This document shows, piece by piece, positions 54,010 through 63,153 of a DNA stretch of 64,000 nt. This stretch comes from Actinokineospora iranica (GTDB lineage: Bacteria; Actinomycetota; Actinomycetes; Mycobacteriales; Pseudonocardiaceae): the NCBI RefSeq assembly GCF_900101685.1, contig NZ_FMZZ01000001.1, positions 248,001 to 312,000 of the forward strand. Direction: 5' to 3'. The notes beneath the pieces were generated by a model, which did no database searches, was not told the DNA's origin, and saw nothing but the letters and a program-made list of their open reading frames with translations. A program made the position numbers and the translations under genes. How positions within the stretch are numbered: the first letter of the stretch is position 1; every line of letters begins with the position of its first letter.

Positions 54010-54981
54010 GTGGCCAAGGCAGTGGTGGTGTCGAAGGCGGGCGGGCCCGAGGTCCTGGAGTACACCGAGACCGAGATCCGCTCACCCGGTCCGGGCGAGT
54101 TGCTCGTGCGGGTCGCGGTGGCCGGGGTCAACTACATCGACACCTATCACCGGGCTGGTCTGTATCCGCTCCCCCTCCCGTTCGGGCTGGGCCTGGAGGG
54201 CGCGGGCACGGTCGGCGCGGTGGGCCCGGAGGTTTCCGGGTTCGCGGTGGGCGACCGGGTGGCGTGGGCGGACGCGTCGGGGAGCTACGCCGAGCAGGTT
54301 GTGGTGAAGGCGGCGGCCGCGGTTCCGGTGCCGTCAGAGGTGACCGACGATATAGCCGCGGCACTGATGCTCCAGGGGCTTACCGCGCACTACCTGGTCG
54401 CTTCCACGTACCCGGTCGCCGAGGGCGAGACGGTGCTGGTGCACGCGGCGGCCGGTGGGGTCGGCCTGCTGCTGGTGCAGTTGGCGAAGGCCCGTGGGGC
54501 GCGGGTCATCGGCACGGTGTCCACCGCGGACAAGGAGCGGTTGGCCCGGGCAGCGGGGGCGGACGAGGTGATCCGGTACACCTCGGAGGATTTCGTTTCC
54601 CGTACTCGTTCGCTCACTGGGGGCGAGGGTGTTGCGGCCGTTTATGACGGGGTGGGGAAGAGCACGTTCGCCGGGAGTCTGTCGGTATTGCGGCGGCGGG
54701 GGATGCTGGTTTTGTTCGGGGCGGCCAGTGGGGCGGTTGAGCCGGTGGATCCGCAGCGGCTCAATGCCGCTGGGTCAGTGTTTTTGACCCGGCCCAAGTT
54801 GGGGGATTACACGGCTACCGTTGAGGAGTTGCGGTGGCGGGCCGGGGAGTTGTTCGGGGCTGTTGCTTCTGGGGCGTTGGATGTCCGGATCGGGGGTCGG
54901 TATTCGTTGTCGGAGGCGCGGCAGGCGCATGAGGATCTTGAAGGGCGGCGTACCGCTGGGAAGCTTTTGCTGATTCCGTAG
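54010..54981 (+). CDS. qor: Quinone oxidoreductase (zeta-crystallin type)
   Basis: A 323-residue MDR-family enzyme with no zinc site. It has VNYIDTYHRAGLYPLPLPFG near the N-terminus, NADPH motif AAAGGVGLLLVQLAKARGAR (about 150-169) and GTVSTADKERLARAAGADEV. It reduces quinones with NADPH. The GTG at 54010 has GGAGG nine bases upstream. From about 54600 to the stop the gene uses many T-ending codons, unlike its first half, and it ends beside a member of the intergenic repeat family. Confidence 0.93.
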   Translation: MAKAVVVSKAGGPEVLEYTETEIRSPGPGELLVRVAVAGVNYIDTYHRAGLYPLPLPFGLGLEGAGTVGAVGPEVSGFAVGDRVAWADASGSYAEQVVVKAAAAVPVPSEVTDDIAAALMLQGLTAHYLVASTYPVAEGETVLVHAAAGGVGLLLVQLAKARGARVIGTVSTADKERLARAAGADEVIRYTSEDFVSRTRSLTGGEGVAAVYDGVGKSTFAGSLSVLRRRGMLVLFGAASGAVEPVDPQRLNAAGSVFLTRPKLGDYTATVEELRWRAGELFGAVASGALDVRIGGRYSLSEARQAHEDLEGRRTAGKLLLIP

Positions 54982-54989
54982 GTGCTTGC

Positions 54990-55060
54990 TTTCGTGGGGT
55001 TGCTCGATGGGGTGGGCGTCGGTTCGGCCTGGCAGGTGGGCGGGTGTGCTGGTTTGCTCC
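54990..55060. repeat. Member of the intergenic repeat family
   Basis: After the qor stop, tgctcgatggggtgggc (55000-55016) and gcctggcaggtgggcgggtg match the conserved pieces of the elements at 36602 and 58468 and of the copy at 20958. The large central stem is missing. It lies between convergent genes. Confidence 0.6.
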
Positions 55061-55115
55061 GGTCGAGGACTTGGCAGTTTGGAGCGGTTGGCCGGTGGGT
55101 AGGTGTGCTGGACCG

Positions 55116-55166
55116 CCGCTCCCACCGAGTGTGCCTGGCAGGGGCAGGCGCACTCGGTGGGAGCGG
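55116..55166. terminator. Hairpin between qor and FKBP gene
   Basis: A perfect 16-bp inverted repeat (ccgctcccaccgagtg / cactcggtgggagcgg), with further partial pairing inside, lies between the convergent qor and FKBP genes. It is a likely bidirectional terminator. Confidence 0.8.
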
Positions 55167-55223
55167 GGTTCTTGCCTGCACTGGTTATTGGCCGGGTGTG
55201 GACTGGCCGGTGGGGAATCGTGG

Positions 55224-55814
55224 TCAGGTGACCTGGACGGCGTCTACGACGAAGACGAGCGTTTCGTTGGGGGCTATGCCGTTGCCGCCGGGGCCGTAGC
55301 CCTTGTCGGGGGGAACGACCAGGAGCCTGCGGCCGCCCTGCTTCATTCCGATCAGGCCTTCGTTCCAGCCGTCGATCACGCCTGCTTGGCCCACGTTTTC
55401 CAGGGGGAAGGGGTTACCGCCCCAGGAGGTGTCCTTTTCCGCCCTGTCGGACCAGGTGACCAGGACGTAGTGGGTGACCAGGGTCGCGCCTGCCTTGACC
55501 TCGGGGCCGGTGCCCGCGATGAGGTCTTCGCTCAGGATCGCCTTGGGTGGGGAGCAGTTGGCGGGGAGGGTGATCTTCGGCTTGGAATTGGCCGCGCCGT
55601 CGATCTTGAAGTCGGCGGCTGTGCATTCGACCGCCGTGGAGACGTCGCCGCCGTTGGGTTGTGGGGTGCTGCTGGTGGTGCTGGGCAGAGGCTTGATGGT
55701 GGCGGATGAGCGGCCGCTGCCGGGGTCCACGGTGGAGGCCTGCTCGGAGTTGGCACAGGCGGCGAGGCTCGTCGCCGTCGCCACCGCGATCATGAGTTTG
55801 CCGACGTTGCGCAT
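55224..55814 (-). CDS. FKBP-type peptidyl-prolyl isomerase lipoprotein
   Basis: A protein of 196 residues. The signal peptide ends in a lipobox (SLAACANS, Cys about 20), then a Ser/Thr/Pro linker (about 25-60). The FKBP domain (about 90-196) has LVTHYVLVTWSD, FPLENVGQAGVIDGWNEGL and LLVVPPDKGYGPGGNGIAPN. It would help protein folding outside the membrane. The ATG at 55814 starts the signal peptide. The gene breaks the usual qor-ctaB order and has less biased codons than most neighbours. Confidence 0.9.
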   Translation of the reverse strand: MRNVGKLMIAVATATSLAACANSEQASTVDPGSGRSSATIKPLPSTTSSTPQPNGGDVSTAVECTAADFKIDGAANSKPKITLPANCSPPKAILSEDLIAGTGPEVKAGATLVTHYVLVTWSDRAEKDTSWGGNPFPLENVGQAGVIDGWNEGLIGMKQGGRRLLVVPPDKGYGPGGNGIAPNETLVFVVDAVQVT

Positions 55815-55977
55815 GGTGAGCGAGCTTAGGTGGGGTGGTTTCCCTGGCCGCACCCGCCTGTGGTCTCACCCGTTCTCCGCATTTCACGATCGACTGAAGA
55901 TCGGTAAACTAACCGCGCGCGCCCGAGTGGACACGGATAGCAGCGACTGCTCGGGACCGCCGAGGAGGTGACCTGCC

Positions 55978-56982
55978 GTGTCTTCGGACGCCAAGGGTCT
56001 CCGCACCCATCCGATCCAGGAGCTGTTCTGGACCCGCACCGGGCTGTTGCTGCTGATCCTGCTCGTGGTCTCGGGCGCGTCGATGTGGGTGTCGAGTGGT
56101 CTCGCGGCTGGGACGGGCAAGACGCTGCTGACCACGTTGAGCACCGGGACCATGGTTTCCGCTGTGGTGGGGTTCGGTCAGACGCTGATCACCACGAGTG
56201 CCACCCGCCGGGCGATGGTGACCCCGCTCATCGAGGAAAGCAGGCGGGCGCTGCACGAGCTGTCCGCGGAATACCGGTCCCTCAACAGCGAGTTCTTCCC
56301 CACCCACGTCTTCGAGGCGACCACCGACCCCGACCCGGTGTTCAACGCGCTCATGATGGCCGACCTGCGCGACTCCCGGCAGTTTCTGTTCCGCGGTTTC
56401 TCCGGGCGCTACGCGGCCGTGCGGCTGCTGCTCTCGCACGCGGAATGGGAGGTGCGCGCGGTGGTCGCCGACCCGTGCGAACGCACCGCCATCAGCGGCC
56501 GGGCCCGGTACCTCGCCCGCCACCAGGGCGCGGACGCCGACTACGAGAAGATCCAGGCCACGCTGCACGAGGAGATCCGGATCGGGCTCGTCGGGCTGTA
56601 TCTGGCCCGCAGCCGGTGCACCTCGGTCGACGTCACGGTGATCGGCGATCCGCCGCTGGACCGGGTGGAGCTGTTCGACGACAGCGTCTGGATCACCCTC
56701 TACAGCGCGGTCGCGGGCGCTCCGACGCTGTACCCGCGCACGCTGCGGTTCTCCGAGGGCTCGTTCATCTACGACATGCAGCGCGCCGAGTTCGCCCGGC
56801 TGCGCGCCGCGCGCGACGCGCGCCGGTTCGTGCTCACCCCGGACACCAGCCGGGAGGAATTCCTGGCGCACTTCGCGAAAGTGACCGGCGCCACCCTGTC
56901 CGAGGAGCAGTTCCGCGAGCTGGAGGGCAAGTTCCACGCCTTCCGGCAGGAGTTCTCCGCCAAAGCCCAGCTCGGGAGCTGA
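55978..56982 (+). CDS. Two-helix membrane protein with large cytoplasmic domain
   Basis: A 334-residue protein. Two membrane helices (about 22-42 and 52-72) come first and the remaining 260 residues are cytoplasmic. The soluble part starts with a helical segment (PLIEESRRALHELSAEYRSL), then RQFLFRGFSGRYAAVRLLL, EVRAVVADPCERTA and VELFDDSVWITLYSA. The alternation of these strands reminds me of PLD-like folds, but no HKD catalytic motif is present, so this is a weak guess. GTG at 55978 has GAGGAGG upstream. It is followed five bases later by a cupin gene, so the two form an operon. Confidence 0.8.
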   Translation: MSSDAKGLRTHPIQELFWTRTGLLLLILLVVSGASMWVSSGLAAGTGKTLLTTLSTGTMVSAVVGFGQTLITTSATRRAMVTPLIEESRRALHELSAEYRSLNSEFFPTHVFEATTDPDPVFNALMMADLRDSRQFLFRGFSGRYAAVRLLLSHAEWEVRAVVADPCERTAISGRARYLARHQGADADYEKIQATLHEEIRIGLVGLYLARSRCTSVDVTVIGDPPLDRVELFDDSVWITLYSAVAGAPTLYPRTLRFSEGSFIYDMQRAEFARLRAARDARRFVLTPDTSREEFLAHFAKVTGATLSEEQFRELEGKFHAFRQEFSAKAQLGS

Positions 56983-56987
56983 TAACC

Positions 56988-57623
56988 GTGTCCTCGCCCG
57001 TCCCAGCGCTCTCCGAGCTAGCACAGCGGATGCGCGAGATCGATCTCACCCGCAGGCGGTGGACCGCGGCCCACGCGGGCGTCGAGACCTGGGTCGACGG
57101 CCCCGGCCTGCGGTCGGTGCTGCGCAGGCACCTGCTGGACCTTGGCCCAGCCAAGGCCGCCGCCCTGGTGGAACGCTCCCGCGAGACGACAACGCATTTC
57201 GCGTGGTGCCTGCGCGACAACCCCGACGAGCCGTTCACCTTCTGGCTGCACGAGTACAAACCCCAGCAAGACTGGCGCCCTGGCTACGCCGACTCCGTGC
57301 ACAACCACCGGTACCACTTCTGCACGGTGATCCTGCACGGCGGCTACCGCCATGAGCGGTTCGACGCCACCGTCGACCCCGACACCGGCCTGATCTCGGC
57401 GGCCAAGCTCACCCACCGCACCGACTGTGAGACCGGCGCCTCCGGAATCATGCTGGCAGACCAGTTCCACCGCATTCCGCGCGCCGTCGACGGCACCATG
57501 ACCTTCCTGGTCAAGTCCCGCCCGGTGACCCCGTGGAGCCTGTCCTACGACCCGGACACCCACATCGGCCACCGCCACGTCCCCGTCGAGTCCCGGCTCG
57601 AAGAGCTGACCAGGCGCATCTGA
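56988..57623 (+). CDS. Cupin-fold, cysteine dioxygenase-like protein
   Basis: A 211-residue protein with a cupin metal-site pattern SVHNHRYHFCTVILHGGYRH (two His at H-x-H spacing) followed by a later His in DQFHRIPRAVDGTMTF. The arrangement resembles the cysteine dioxygenase-like cupins, but sequence identity to a named enzyme is not evident. It may bind iron. The GTG at 56988 is five bases after the membrane protein stop, with GGAG ten bases upstream, so it is co-translated. Confidence 0.75.
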   Translation: MSSPVPALSELAQRMREIDLTRRRWTAAHAGVETWVDGPGLRSVLRRHLLDLGPAKAAALVERSRETTTHFAWCLRDNPDEPFTFWLHEYKPQQDWRPGYADSVHNHRYHFCTVILHGGYRHERFDATVDPDTGLISAAKLTHRTDCETGASGIMLADQFHRIPRAVDGTMTFLVKSRPVTPWSLSYDPDTHIGHRHVPVESRLEELTRRI

Positions 57624-57681
57624 AACGAACTACCATCGCCCCACCCGTCTGTCCAAACGCGCGGGATCGGGAGGGGTCGGC

Positions 57682-58338
57682 ATGTCCACATCCACCATCG
57701 GCGCGGTGCACCCCACCGCCGTCAAGCAGGTAGAGCAGCGTGTTCGCGCCCTGTGCGAGCGCTACGCCCAAAAGCTGCCCTTCCACGGGTGGCACCACGT
57801 CAGCTTCGTCCGCGACAAGGCAACCGAGTTCGCCCACCTCAACGGCTCAGACGTCTCGGTGGTCGAAACCGCGGCCCTGGTCCACGACGTCAACTACCTG
57901 GTCCGCCGCAACTCGACCGCGGCGGCGGGCAGCGGCCTCCGCCGCACCATCCTCACCGACGCCCACATCTCCCCCGAAGTGACGAACTGGATCGACGCCT
58001 TGGTCGACGAGGCCGAGATGCGCACCCGCCACCGCGACATCTCCCTGGAAGCCCAAGCCCTAAGCGACGCGGACACCCTGTTCAAGGCCCTACCGGTCAC
58101 CCCAGTGGTCCTGGCCCACAAGTACCTCGCCGAAAACGGCGTAACCCTCCGCGAACTAGCCAACAAGATCGTCGGCGAACAACGCAACGTCCACGACGAA
58201 GGCTTCTACTTCTACTCCCCCGAAGCCGCAGCCAACTACTCACGCTGGGCAACCGCAAACCTCGAACTGTGGCAGTGCATCAAGGAATCCCTAGACGACC
58301 CCACAGTAGAACGCCTACTCACCGCAGTAGGCCCCTGA
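57682..58338 (+). CDS. HD-domain phosphohydrolase
   Basis: A 218-residue protein with the HD-domain ligands in order: FHGWHHVSFVRDKA (first His), ALVHDVNY (HD pair) and DADTLF (last Asp). No HDIG or nucleotide-cyclase partner domain is present. Such proteins cleave nucleotides or cyclic nucleotides. It is 58 bases after the cupin gene with its own GGAGGGG ribosome site, so it likely belongs to the same transcript. Codons become less GC-biased toward the 3' end (from about 58080), next to the structured element at 58468. Confidence 0.85.
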   Translation: MSTSTIGAVHPTAVKQVEQRVRALCERYAQKLPFHGWHHVSFVRDKATEFAHLNGSDVSVVETAALVHDVNYLVRRNSTAAAGSGLRRTILTDAHISPEVTNWIDALVDEAEMRTRHRDISLEAQALSDADTLFKALPVTPVVLAHKYLAENGVTLRELANKIVGEQRNVHDEGFYFYSPEAAANYSRWATANLELWQCIKESLDDPTVERLLTAVGP

Positions 58339-58410
58339 CCGCCCCAGGGCCCCAAGCACTCCTGCCAACCGCACCCCAAAGCCACCAGGTGCTCGCTGGG
58401 GTAGAGCAGC

Positions 58411-58436
58411 AAGGACACCCGCCAAGGACACCCGCC
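58411..58436 (+). repeat. Direct repeat upstream of the structured element
   Basis: aaggacacccgcc occurs twice head-to-tail. It belongs to the left flank of the intergenic repeat family; related cccgccccctgcc text also occurs, in reverse, near 21055. Confidence 0.55.
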
Positions 58437-58467
58437 CCCTGCCCAACCGCACCCAACGCTGCCAGGT

Positions 58468-58615
58468 GCTCGATGGGGTGGAGTGGTTTCTTCGGGGGAG
58501 AAGGAAGATCGCTAAGCTGGCTTCGCACGTGTGAGGCCGAAGGCTTCCCACCCGTCTTTCACACGGCGATCTTCCTTCGTAGGGGCCCCGAAGAAACCAC
58601 TCCACCCCATCGAGC
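58468..58615. ncRNA. Structured intergenic hairpin element, copy 2
   Basis: The outer stem is 30 bp, perfect (58468-58497 with 58586-58615). The second stem is 13 bp (gaaggaagatcgc, 58500-58512, with gcgatcttccttc, 58566-58578). The third stem is cgtgtga (58528-58534) with tcacacg (58559-58565). The distal loop holds ggccgaaggct and cacccgtctt, as in copy 1. Compared with copy 1, the second stem swaps a C-G for a G-C pair and the third stem differs at several positions but still pairs. It fills most of the 303-base gap between convergent HD and ctaB genes. Confidence 0.7.
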
Positions 58616-58641
58616 AGACCCCGCAAGCACCACGCGAGCAG

Positions 58642-59586
58642 CTAGAACGGCCACCCAGTAACCGGCAACGACAACGCCGAGTCAACAGCAAGCGCCACAA
58701 ACACCAGCGTCAGATAGCTGTTCGACAGATGGAACAGCGTCATCGGGTTGCCAGGATTCCCCCGGCGAACCGCCCGATACAGCCGGTGAGCGAAGACCAG
58801 GAACCACGCCCCAGCCAGCAGAGCGAACCCCGCGTACACCCACCCAGTCGCCGGAACGAGCAGCAGCGTCCAGGCGACCATCACCCACGAGTAGACAACG
58901 ATCTGCTTGGCCACATGCTGCGGCGTGGCCACGACCGGAAGCATCGGAACACCGGCGGCCGCGTAGTCATCCCGGAACTTCATCGCCAGCGCCCAGAAAT
59001 GCGGCGGCGTCCAGAAGAAGATCACCCCGAACATCACCAGCGCGGGCCACGTCACATCCCCGGTCACCGCCGACCACCCGATGACCACCGGCATACATCC
59101 GGCCGCGCCGCCCCACACGATGTTCTGCGACGTCCGCCGCTTCAGAATCATCGTGTAGACCAAGACGTAAAACAGAATCGCGCCGACGGCCATAGCCGCG
59201 GCGAGGAAGTTCGTCGTAGTCCACAGCCAGGCGAACGACAGCACACCGAGCACGACCCCGAACACCAAAGCGTTCCGGGTGGGCACCACATGCCGGGCGA
59301 GCGGACGATTGCTGGTGCGCTTCATCACCGCGTCGATGTCGGCGTCGACCACGCAGTTGAGCGCGTTGGCGCTGCCCGCGGCCATCGTGCCGCCCAGCAG
59401 CGTGGTGAGCACCAGCCACGGCGAGGGGATGCCGCGGGCGGCGAGCATCATCGCGGGCACGGTGGTGACGAGCAGCAACTCGATGATGCGCGGCTTGGTG
59501 AGCGCCACATAGGCCTTGACGACATCCGCGCGACTCGGAGATGACGCCGGAACGGTGTCGACGGGCACTGGGATCACCGACGACAT
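58642..59586 (-). CDS. ctaB: Protoheme IX farnesyltransferase (CtaB)
   Basis: A 314-residue UbiA-family prenyltransferase with nine membrane helices. The first aspartate-rich motif is [18 protein letters not shown] (N-x-x-x-D-x-x-x-D), and the second is in [17 protein letters not shown]. It adds a farnesyl group to heme B, giving heme O for CtaA. The ATG at 59586 precedes the conserved [15 protein letters not shown] segment. It is divergent from tkt; the 307-base gap 59587-59893 is the shared promoter region and shows no other gene. Confidence 0.95.
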   Translation of the reverse strand: MSSVIPVPVDTVPASSPSRADVVKAYVALTKPRIIELLLVTTVPAMMLAARGIPSPWLVLTTLLGGTMAAGSANALNCVVDADIDAVMKRTSNRPLARHVVPTRNALVFGVVLGVLSFAWLWTTTNFLAAAMAVGAILFYVLVYTMILKRRTSQNIVWGGAAGCMPVVIGWSAVTGDVTWPALVMFGVIFFWTPPHFWALAMKFRDDYAAAGVPMLPVVATPQHVAKQIVVYSWVMVAWTLLLVPATGWVYAGFALLAGAWFLVFAHRLYRAVRRGNPGNPMTLFHLSNSYLTLVFVALAVDSALSLPVTGWPF

Positions 59587-59893
59587 CTCGCTCCTCAGGT
59601 CAGCCGTGACCTGGTGAGACCCCGGTCACTGCGGTCGATTTCGCGCCTGCGGCAGAAGCCGCGACGCAGTGGCAAATGTTAACCGCGCCGTATCGGGGTA
59701 CCCGTATCGGGTGGCGGGTGCCACCCCGTGTCGGTCGGAGATCACACCGCCGACCCGGGCGGACTACGCTGACCAGTGGACCAGGGATGACATGCGGGTC
59801 GGGCCAGGTCACCGCCTGCGGGATCGATCTAGACCCCGATAAGGAAGACTGTGCGCCACGAACCGCCAGATGTGGAAGTGGGAGCTCAAGTCC

Positions 59894-62014
59894 GTGTCCG
59901 TCAGTAGTGAAGTGCCAGCAGATCTGTCCGAACTCACCCGCGCGTCGCTTCCCGAGGACTGGACGGACCTCGACAAGCGCGCGGTCGACACGCTCCGGGT
60001 CCTCGCCGCGGACGCCGTGCAGAAGGTGGGCAACGGCCACCCGGGCACCGCGATGAGCCTCGCGCCGCTGGCCTACACGCTCTACCAGCGGGTCATGCGG
60101 CACGACCCGAGCGATCCGCACTGGATCGGCCGCGACCGGTTCGTGCTCTCGGCAGGGCACTCCAGCCTCACCCAGTACCTGCAGCTGTTCTTCTCCGGCT
60201 ACGGCCTGGAGATCGAGGACATCCAGGCGCTGCGCACGTGGGGCTCGAAGACCCCAGGCCACCCGGAGGTCAACCACACCAAGGGTGTGGAGATCACCAC
60301 CGGCCCGCTCGGCCAGGGGCTCGCCTCTGCCGTGGGCATGGCGATGGCCGCGCGCCGCGAGCGCGGGCTGTTCGACCCGGACGCCGCGCCCGGGGAGAGT
60401 GTGTTCGATCACCATGTGTTCGTCATCGCATCCGACGGCGACATCGAGGAGGGCGTCACCTCCGAGGCGTCCTCGCTCGCGGGTCGCCAGGAGCTGGGCA
60501 ACCTGACCGTCATCTACGACGACAACAAGATCTCCATCGAGGACGACACCACGATCGCGCTGTCGGAGGACACCGCCAAGCGGTACGAGTCCTACGGCTG
60601 GCACGTCCAGGTGGTCGAGGGCGGCGAGAACGTCACCGGCATCCTCGACGCGCTGGCGGCGGCGAAGGCGGAGACGGCCCGCCCGTCGTTCATCCTGCTG
60701 CGGACGGTCATCGGCTTCCCCGCGCCGAACCTGATGAACACAGGCAAGGCGCACGGCGCCGCGCTCGGCGAGGACGAGGTCGCCGCGGTCAAGAAGATCC
60801 TGGGCTTCGACCCGGGGAAGACCTTCGAGGTCGAGGCCGACGTGCTCGCGCACGCCCGCAAGGTCGGCGAGCGCGGCAAGGCCGCCCGCGCCGAGTGGGA
60901 GCAGGCGTTCGAGACCTGGGCGCGGAGCAACCCCGAGCGCAAGGCGCTGCTGGACCGGGCGCAGGCCTACCAGCTGCCCGAGGGCTTCGCCGAGGCGCTG
61001 CCGAGCTGGGACCCGGACCCCAAGGGCCTGGCGACCCGCAAGGCGTCCGGCGAGGTGCTCAACGCGATCGGCGGGCTGCTGCCGGAGCTGTGGGGCGGCT
61101 CGGCCGACCTGGCCGAGAGCAACAACACCACGATCAAGGGCGCCGACTCGTTCGGCCCGCCCTCCGCGGCGACCAAGCACTGGAACGCCACCCCGTACGG
61201 CCGCACGCTGCACTTCGGCGTCCGCGAGCACGCCATGGGCTCGATCCTCAACGGCATCGTGCTGCACGGCCCGACCCGGCCGTACGGCGGGACGTTCCTG
61301 GTGTTCAGCGACTACATGCGCCCGGCGGTGCGGCTGGCCGCGCTGAGCGGCCTGCCGGTCGTCTACGTGTGGACGCACGACTCGATCGGCCTCGGCGAGG
61401 ACGGCCCGACGCACCAGCCGATCGAGCACCTGGCCGCGCTGCGGGCGATCCCGGGCCTGGTCGTGGTGCGCCCCGGCGACGCCAACGAGACCGCCGCGGC
61501 GTGGAAGGCGACCCTGTCCCAGCACGACAAGCCGGTCGCCCTGGCGCTGACCCGGCAGAACCTCCCGGTGCTCGCGGGCACCAAGGAGCTCGCGAGCGAG
61601 AACGTGGCCAAGGGCGGCTACGTGCTGGCCGACGCCACCGGCGGCGAGCCCCGGCTGGTGCTCGTCGGCACCGGGTCGGAGCTGCAGATCGCGGTCGAGG
61701 CGCGCGAGGTCCTGGAGGCCGAGGGCATCCCGACGCGCGTGGTGTCGATGCCGTCGGTCGAGTGGTTCGACGCGCAGGACCAGGCTTACCGCGACTCGGT
61801 CATCCCGCCGTCGGTGAAGGCGCGCGTGATCGTGGAGGCGGGCGTGGCCCAGCCGTGGCACCGGTTCGCAGGCGACGCCGGTGAGATCGTCTCGATCGAG
61901 CACTTCGGCGCGTCCGCCGACTACCAGACCCTGTTCCGCGAGTTCGGCATCACCACCGAGGCCGTCGTTGCGGCGGCCCGCCGCTCCATCACCGCGACTG
62001 GAGGCCAGCAGTGA
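59894..62014 (+). CDS. tkt: Transketolase
   Basis: A protein of 706 residues. The thiamine-diphosphate enzyme has [30 protein letters not shown], the cofactor motif [17 protein letters not shown] and the pyrimidine-domain [11 protein letters not shown] and [10 protein letters not shown]. It moves two-carbon units in the pentose-phosphate pathway. The GTG at 59894 ([11 protein letters not shown]) was chosen with GGGAG nine bases upstream; an ATG eight codons earlier is less likely. Its stop overlaps the tal start (GTGA). Confidence 0.96.
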   Translation: MSVSSEVPADLSELTRASLPEDWTDLDKRAVDTLRVLAADAVQKVGNGHPGTAMSLAPLAYTLYQRVMRHDPSDPHWIGRDRFVLSAGHSSLTQYLQLFFSGYGLEIEDIQALRTWGSKTPGHPEVNHTKGVEITTGPLGQGLASAVGMAMAARRERGLFDPDAAPGESVFDHHVFVIASDGDIEEGVTSEASSLAGRQELGNLTVIYDDNKISIEDDTTIALSEDTAKRYESYGWHVQVVEGGENVTGILDALAAAKAETARPSFILLRTVIGFPAPNLMNTGKAHGAALGEDEVAAVKKILGFDPGKTFEVEADVLAHARKVGERGKAARAEWEQAFETWARSNPERKALLDRAQAYQLPEGFAEALPSWDPDPKGLATRKASGEVLNAIGGLLPELWGGSADLAESNNTTIKGADSFGPPSAATKHWNATPYGRTLHFGVREHAMGSILNGIVLHGPTRPYGGTFLVFSDYMRPAVRLAALSGLPVVYVWTHDSIGLGEDGPTHQPIEHLAALRAIPGLVVVRPGDANETAAAWKATLSQHDKPVALALTRQNLPVLAGTKELASENVAKGGYVLADATGGEPRLVLVGTGSELQIAVEAREVLEAEGIPTRVVSMPSVEWFDAQDQAYRDSVIPPSVKARVIVEAGVAQPWHRFAGDAGEIVSIEHFGASADYQTLFREFGITTEAVVAAARRSITATGGQQ

Positions 62015-63120
62015 CAGACATCCTCAAGGCCCTGTCCGACGCCGGAGTATCGATCTGGCTGGACGACCTGTCCCGTGAGCGCCTGACCTCGGGCAACCTC
62101 GCGGAGCTGATCCGCGACAAGCACGTGGTCGGCGTGACCACCAACCCGACGATCTTCGCGGCGGCGCTGTCCGACGGCGAGGCCTACGACGCGCAGGTGC
62201 GCGACCTGGTCGCGCGCGACGCGACGCTGGACGCGGCCGTCCGCGAGCTGACCACCACGGACGTGCGCAACGCGTGCGACCTGTTCCGCAGCACCTTCGC
62301 GGCCACCGACAAGATCGACGGCCGGGTGTCCATCGAGGTCGACCCTCGGCTCGCGGCCGACACCGAGGCCACCGCGGCCGAGGCGCTCGACCTGTGGAAG
62401 ACCGTCGACCGGCCCAACCTGCTGGTCAAGATCCCGGCCACGCTGGAAGGCCTGCCCGCGATCACCCGCACGCTCGCCGAGGGCGTCAGCGTCAACGTCA
62501 CGCTGATCTTCTCCGTCGAGCGCTACCGCGCGGTGATGGACGCCTACCTGGCGGGTCTGGAGCAAGCCAAGGCCAACGGGCACGACCTCGCGTCGGTCGC
62601 GTCGGTCGCGTCGTTCTTCGTGTCCCGGGTGGACAGCGAGGTCGACAAGCGCCTCGACGCCATCGGCACCGACGAGGCCAAGGCGCTGCGCGGCAAGGCC
62701 GCTGTGGCCAACGCGCGGCTGGCGTACGCCGCCTACCAGGAGGTGTTCGGCAGCGAGCGCTGGGCGGCGCTGGCCGCCGACGGCGCGCGCCCGCAGCGTC
62801 CGCTGTGGGCCTCCACGGGGGTGAAGAACCCCGACTACTCGGACACCCTGTACGTGGACGAACTGGTCGTGGCCGACACAGTCAACACAATGCCGGAGAA
62901 GACCCTGCACGCCGTCGCCGATCACGGCAAGATCATCGGTGACACGGTGACGGGCACGGCGGGCGAGGCCAAGGCGGTCTACGACAAGCTCTCCTCGGCC
63001 GGAATCGATGTCGACGACGTGTACGCCACGCTCGAGACCGAGGGCGTGGAGAAGTTCGAGAAGTCGTGGACCGAACTGCTCGACACGGTCCGCGGGCAAC
63101 TCGACAAAGCCAAGAGCTGA
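62011..63120 (+). CDS. tal: Transaldolase
   Basis: A 369-residue transaldolase of the actinobacterial long type. [19 protein letters not shown] and [15 protein letters not shown] are the N-terminal strands, [16 protein letters not shown] carries the Schiff-base Lys and [14 protein letters not shown] is the next signature. It moves a dihydroxyacetone unit in the non-oxidative pentose-phosphate path. The GTG start overlaps the tkt stop by four bases, so the two are translated together. Confidence 0.96.
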   Translation: MTDILKALSDAGVSIWLDDLSRERLTSGNLAELIRDKHVVGVTTNPTIFAAALSDGEAYDAQVRDLVARDATLDAAVRELTTTDVRNACDLFRSTFAATDKIDGRVSIEVDPRLAADTEATAAEALDLWKTVDRPNLLVKIPATLEGLPAITRTLAEGVSVNVTLIFSVERYRAVMDAYLAGLEQAKANGHDLASVASVASFFVSRVDSEVDKRLDAIGTDEAKALRGKAAVANARLAYAAYQEVFGSERWAALAADGARPQRPLWASTGVKNPDYSDTLYVDELVVADTVNTMPEKTLHAVADHGKIIGDTVTGTAGEAKAVYDKLSSAGIDVDDVYATLETEGVEKFEKSWTELLDTVRGQLDKAKS

Positions 63121-63153
63121 GTTCGGGAACCTAGGAGAGGGCTGACGCCGCAC

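Noticed and set aside
58315-58700. Minus-strand short reading frames across the structured element (with text such as GVEWFLRGPYEGRS), and similar ones at 36504-36787
   Set aside because: They look alike between the two copies only because the DNA element is conserved. The peptides diverge by frameshift just after the shared arm, and the changes between copies follow base pairing, not codons.
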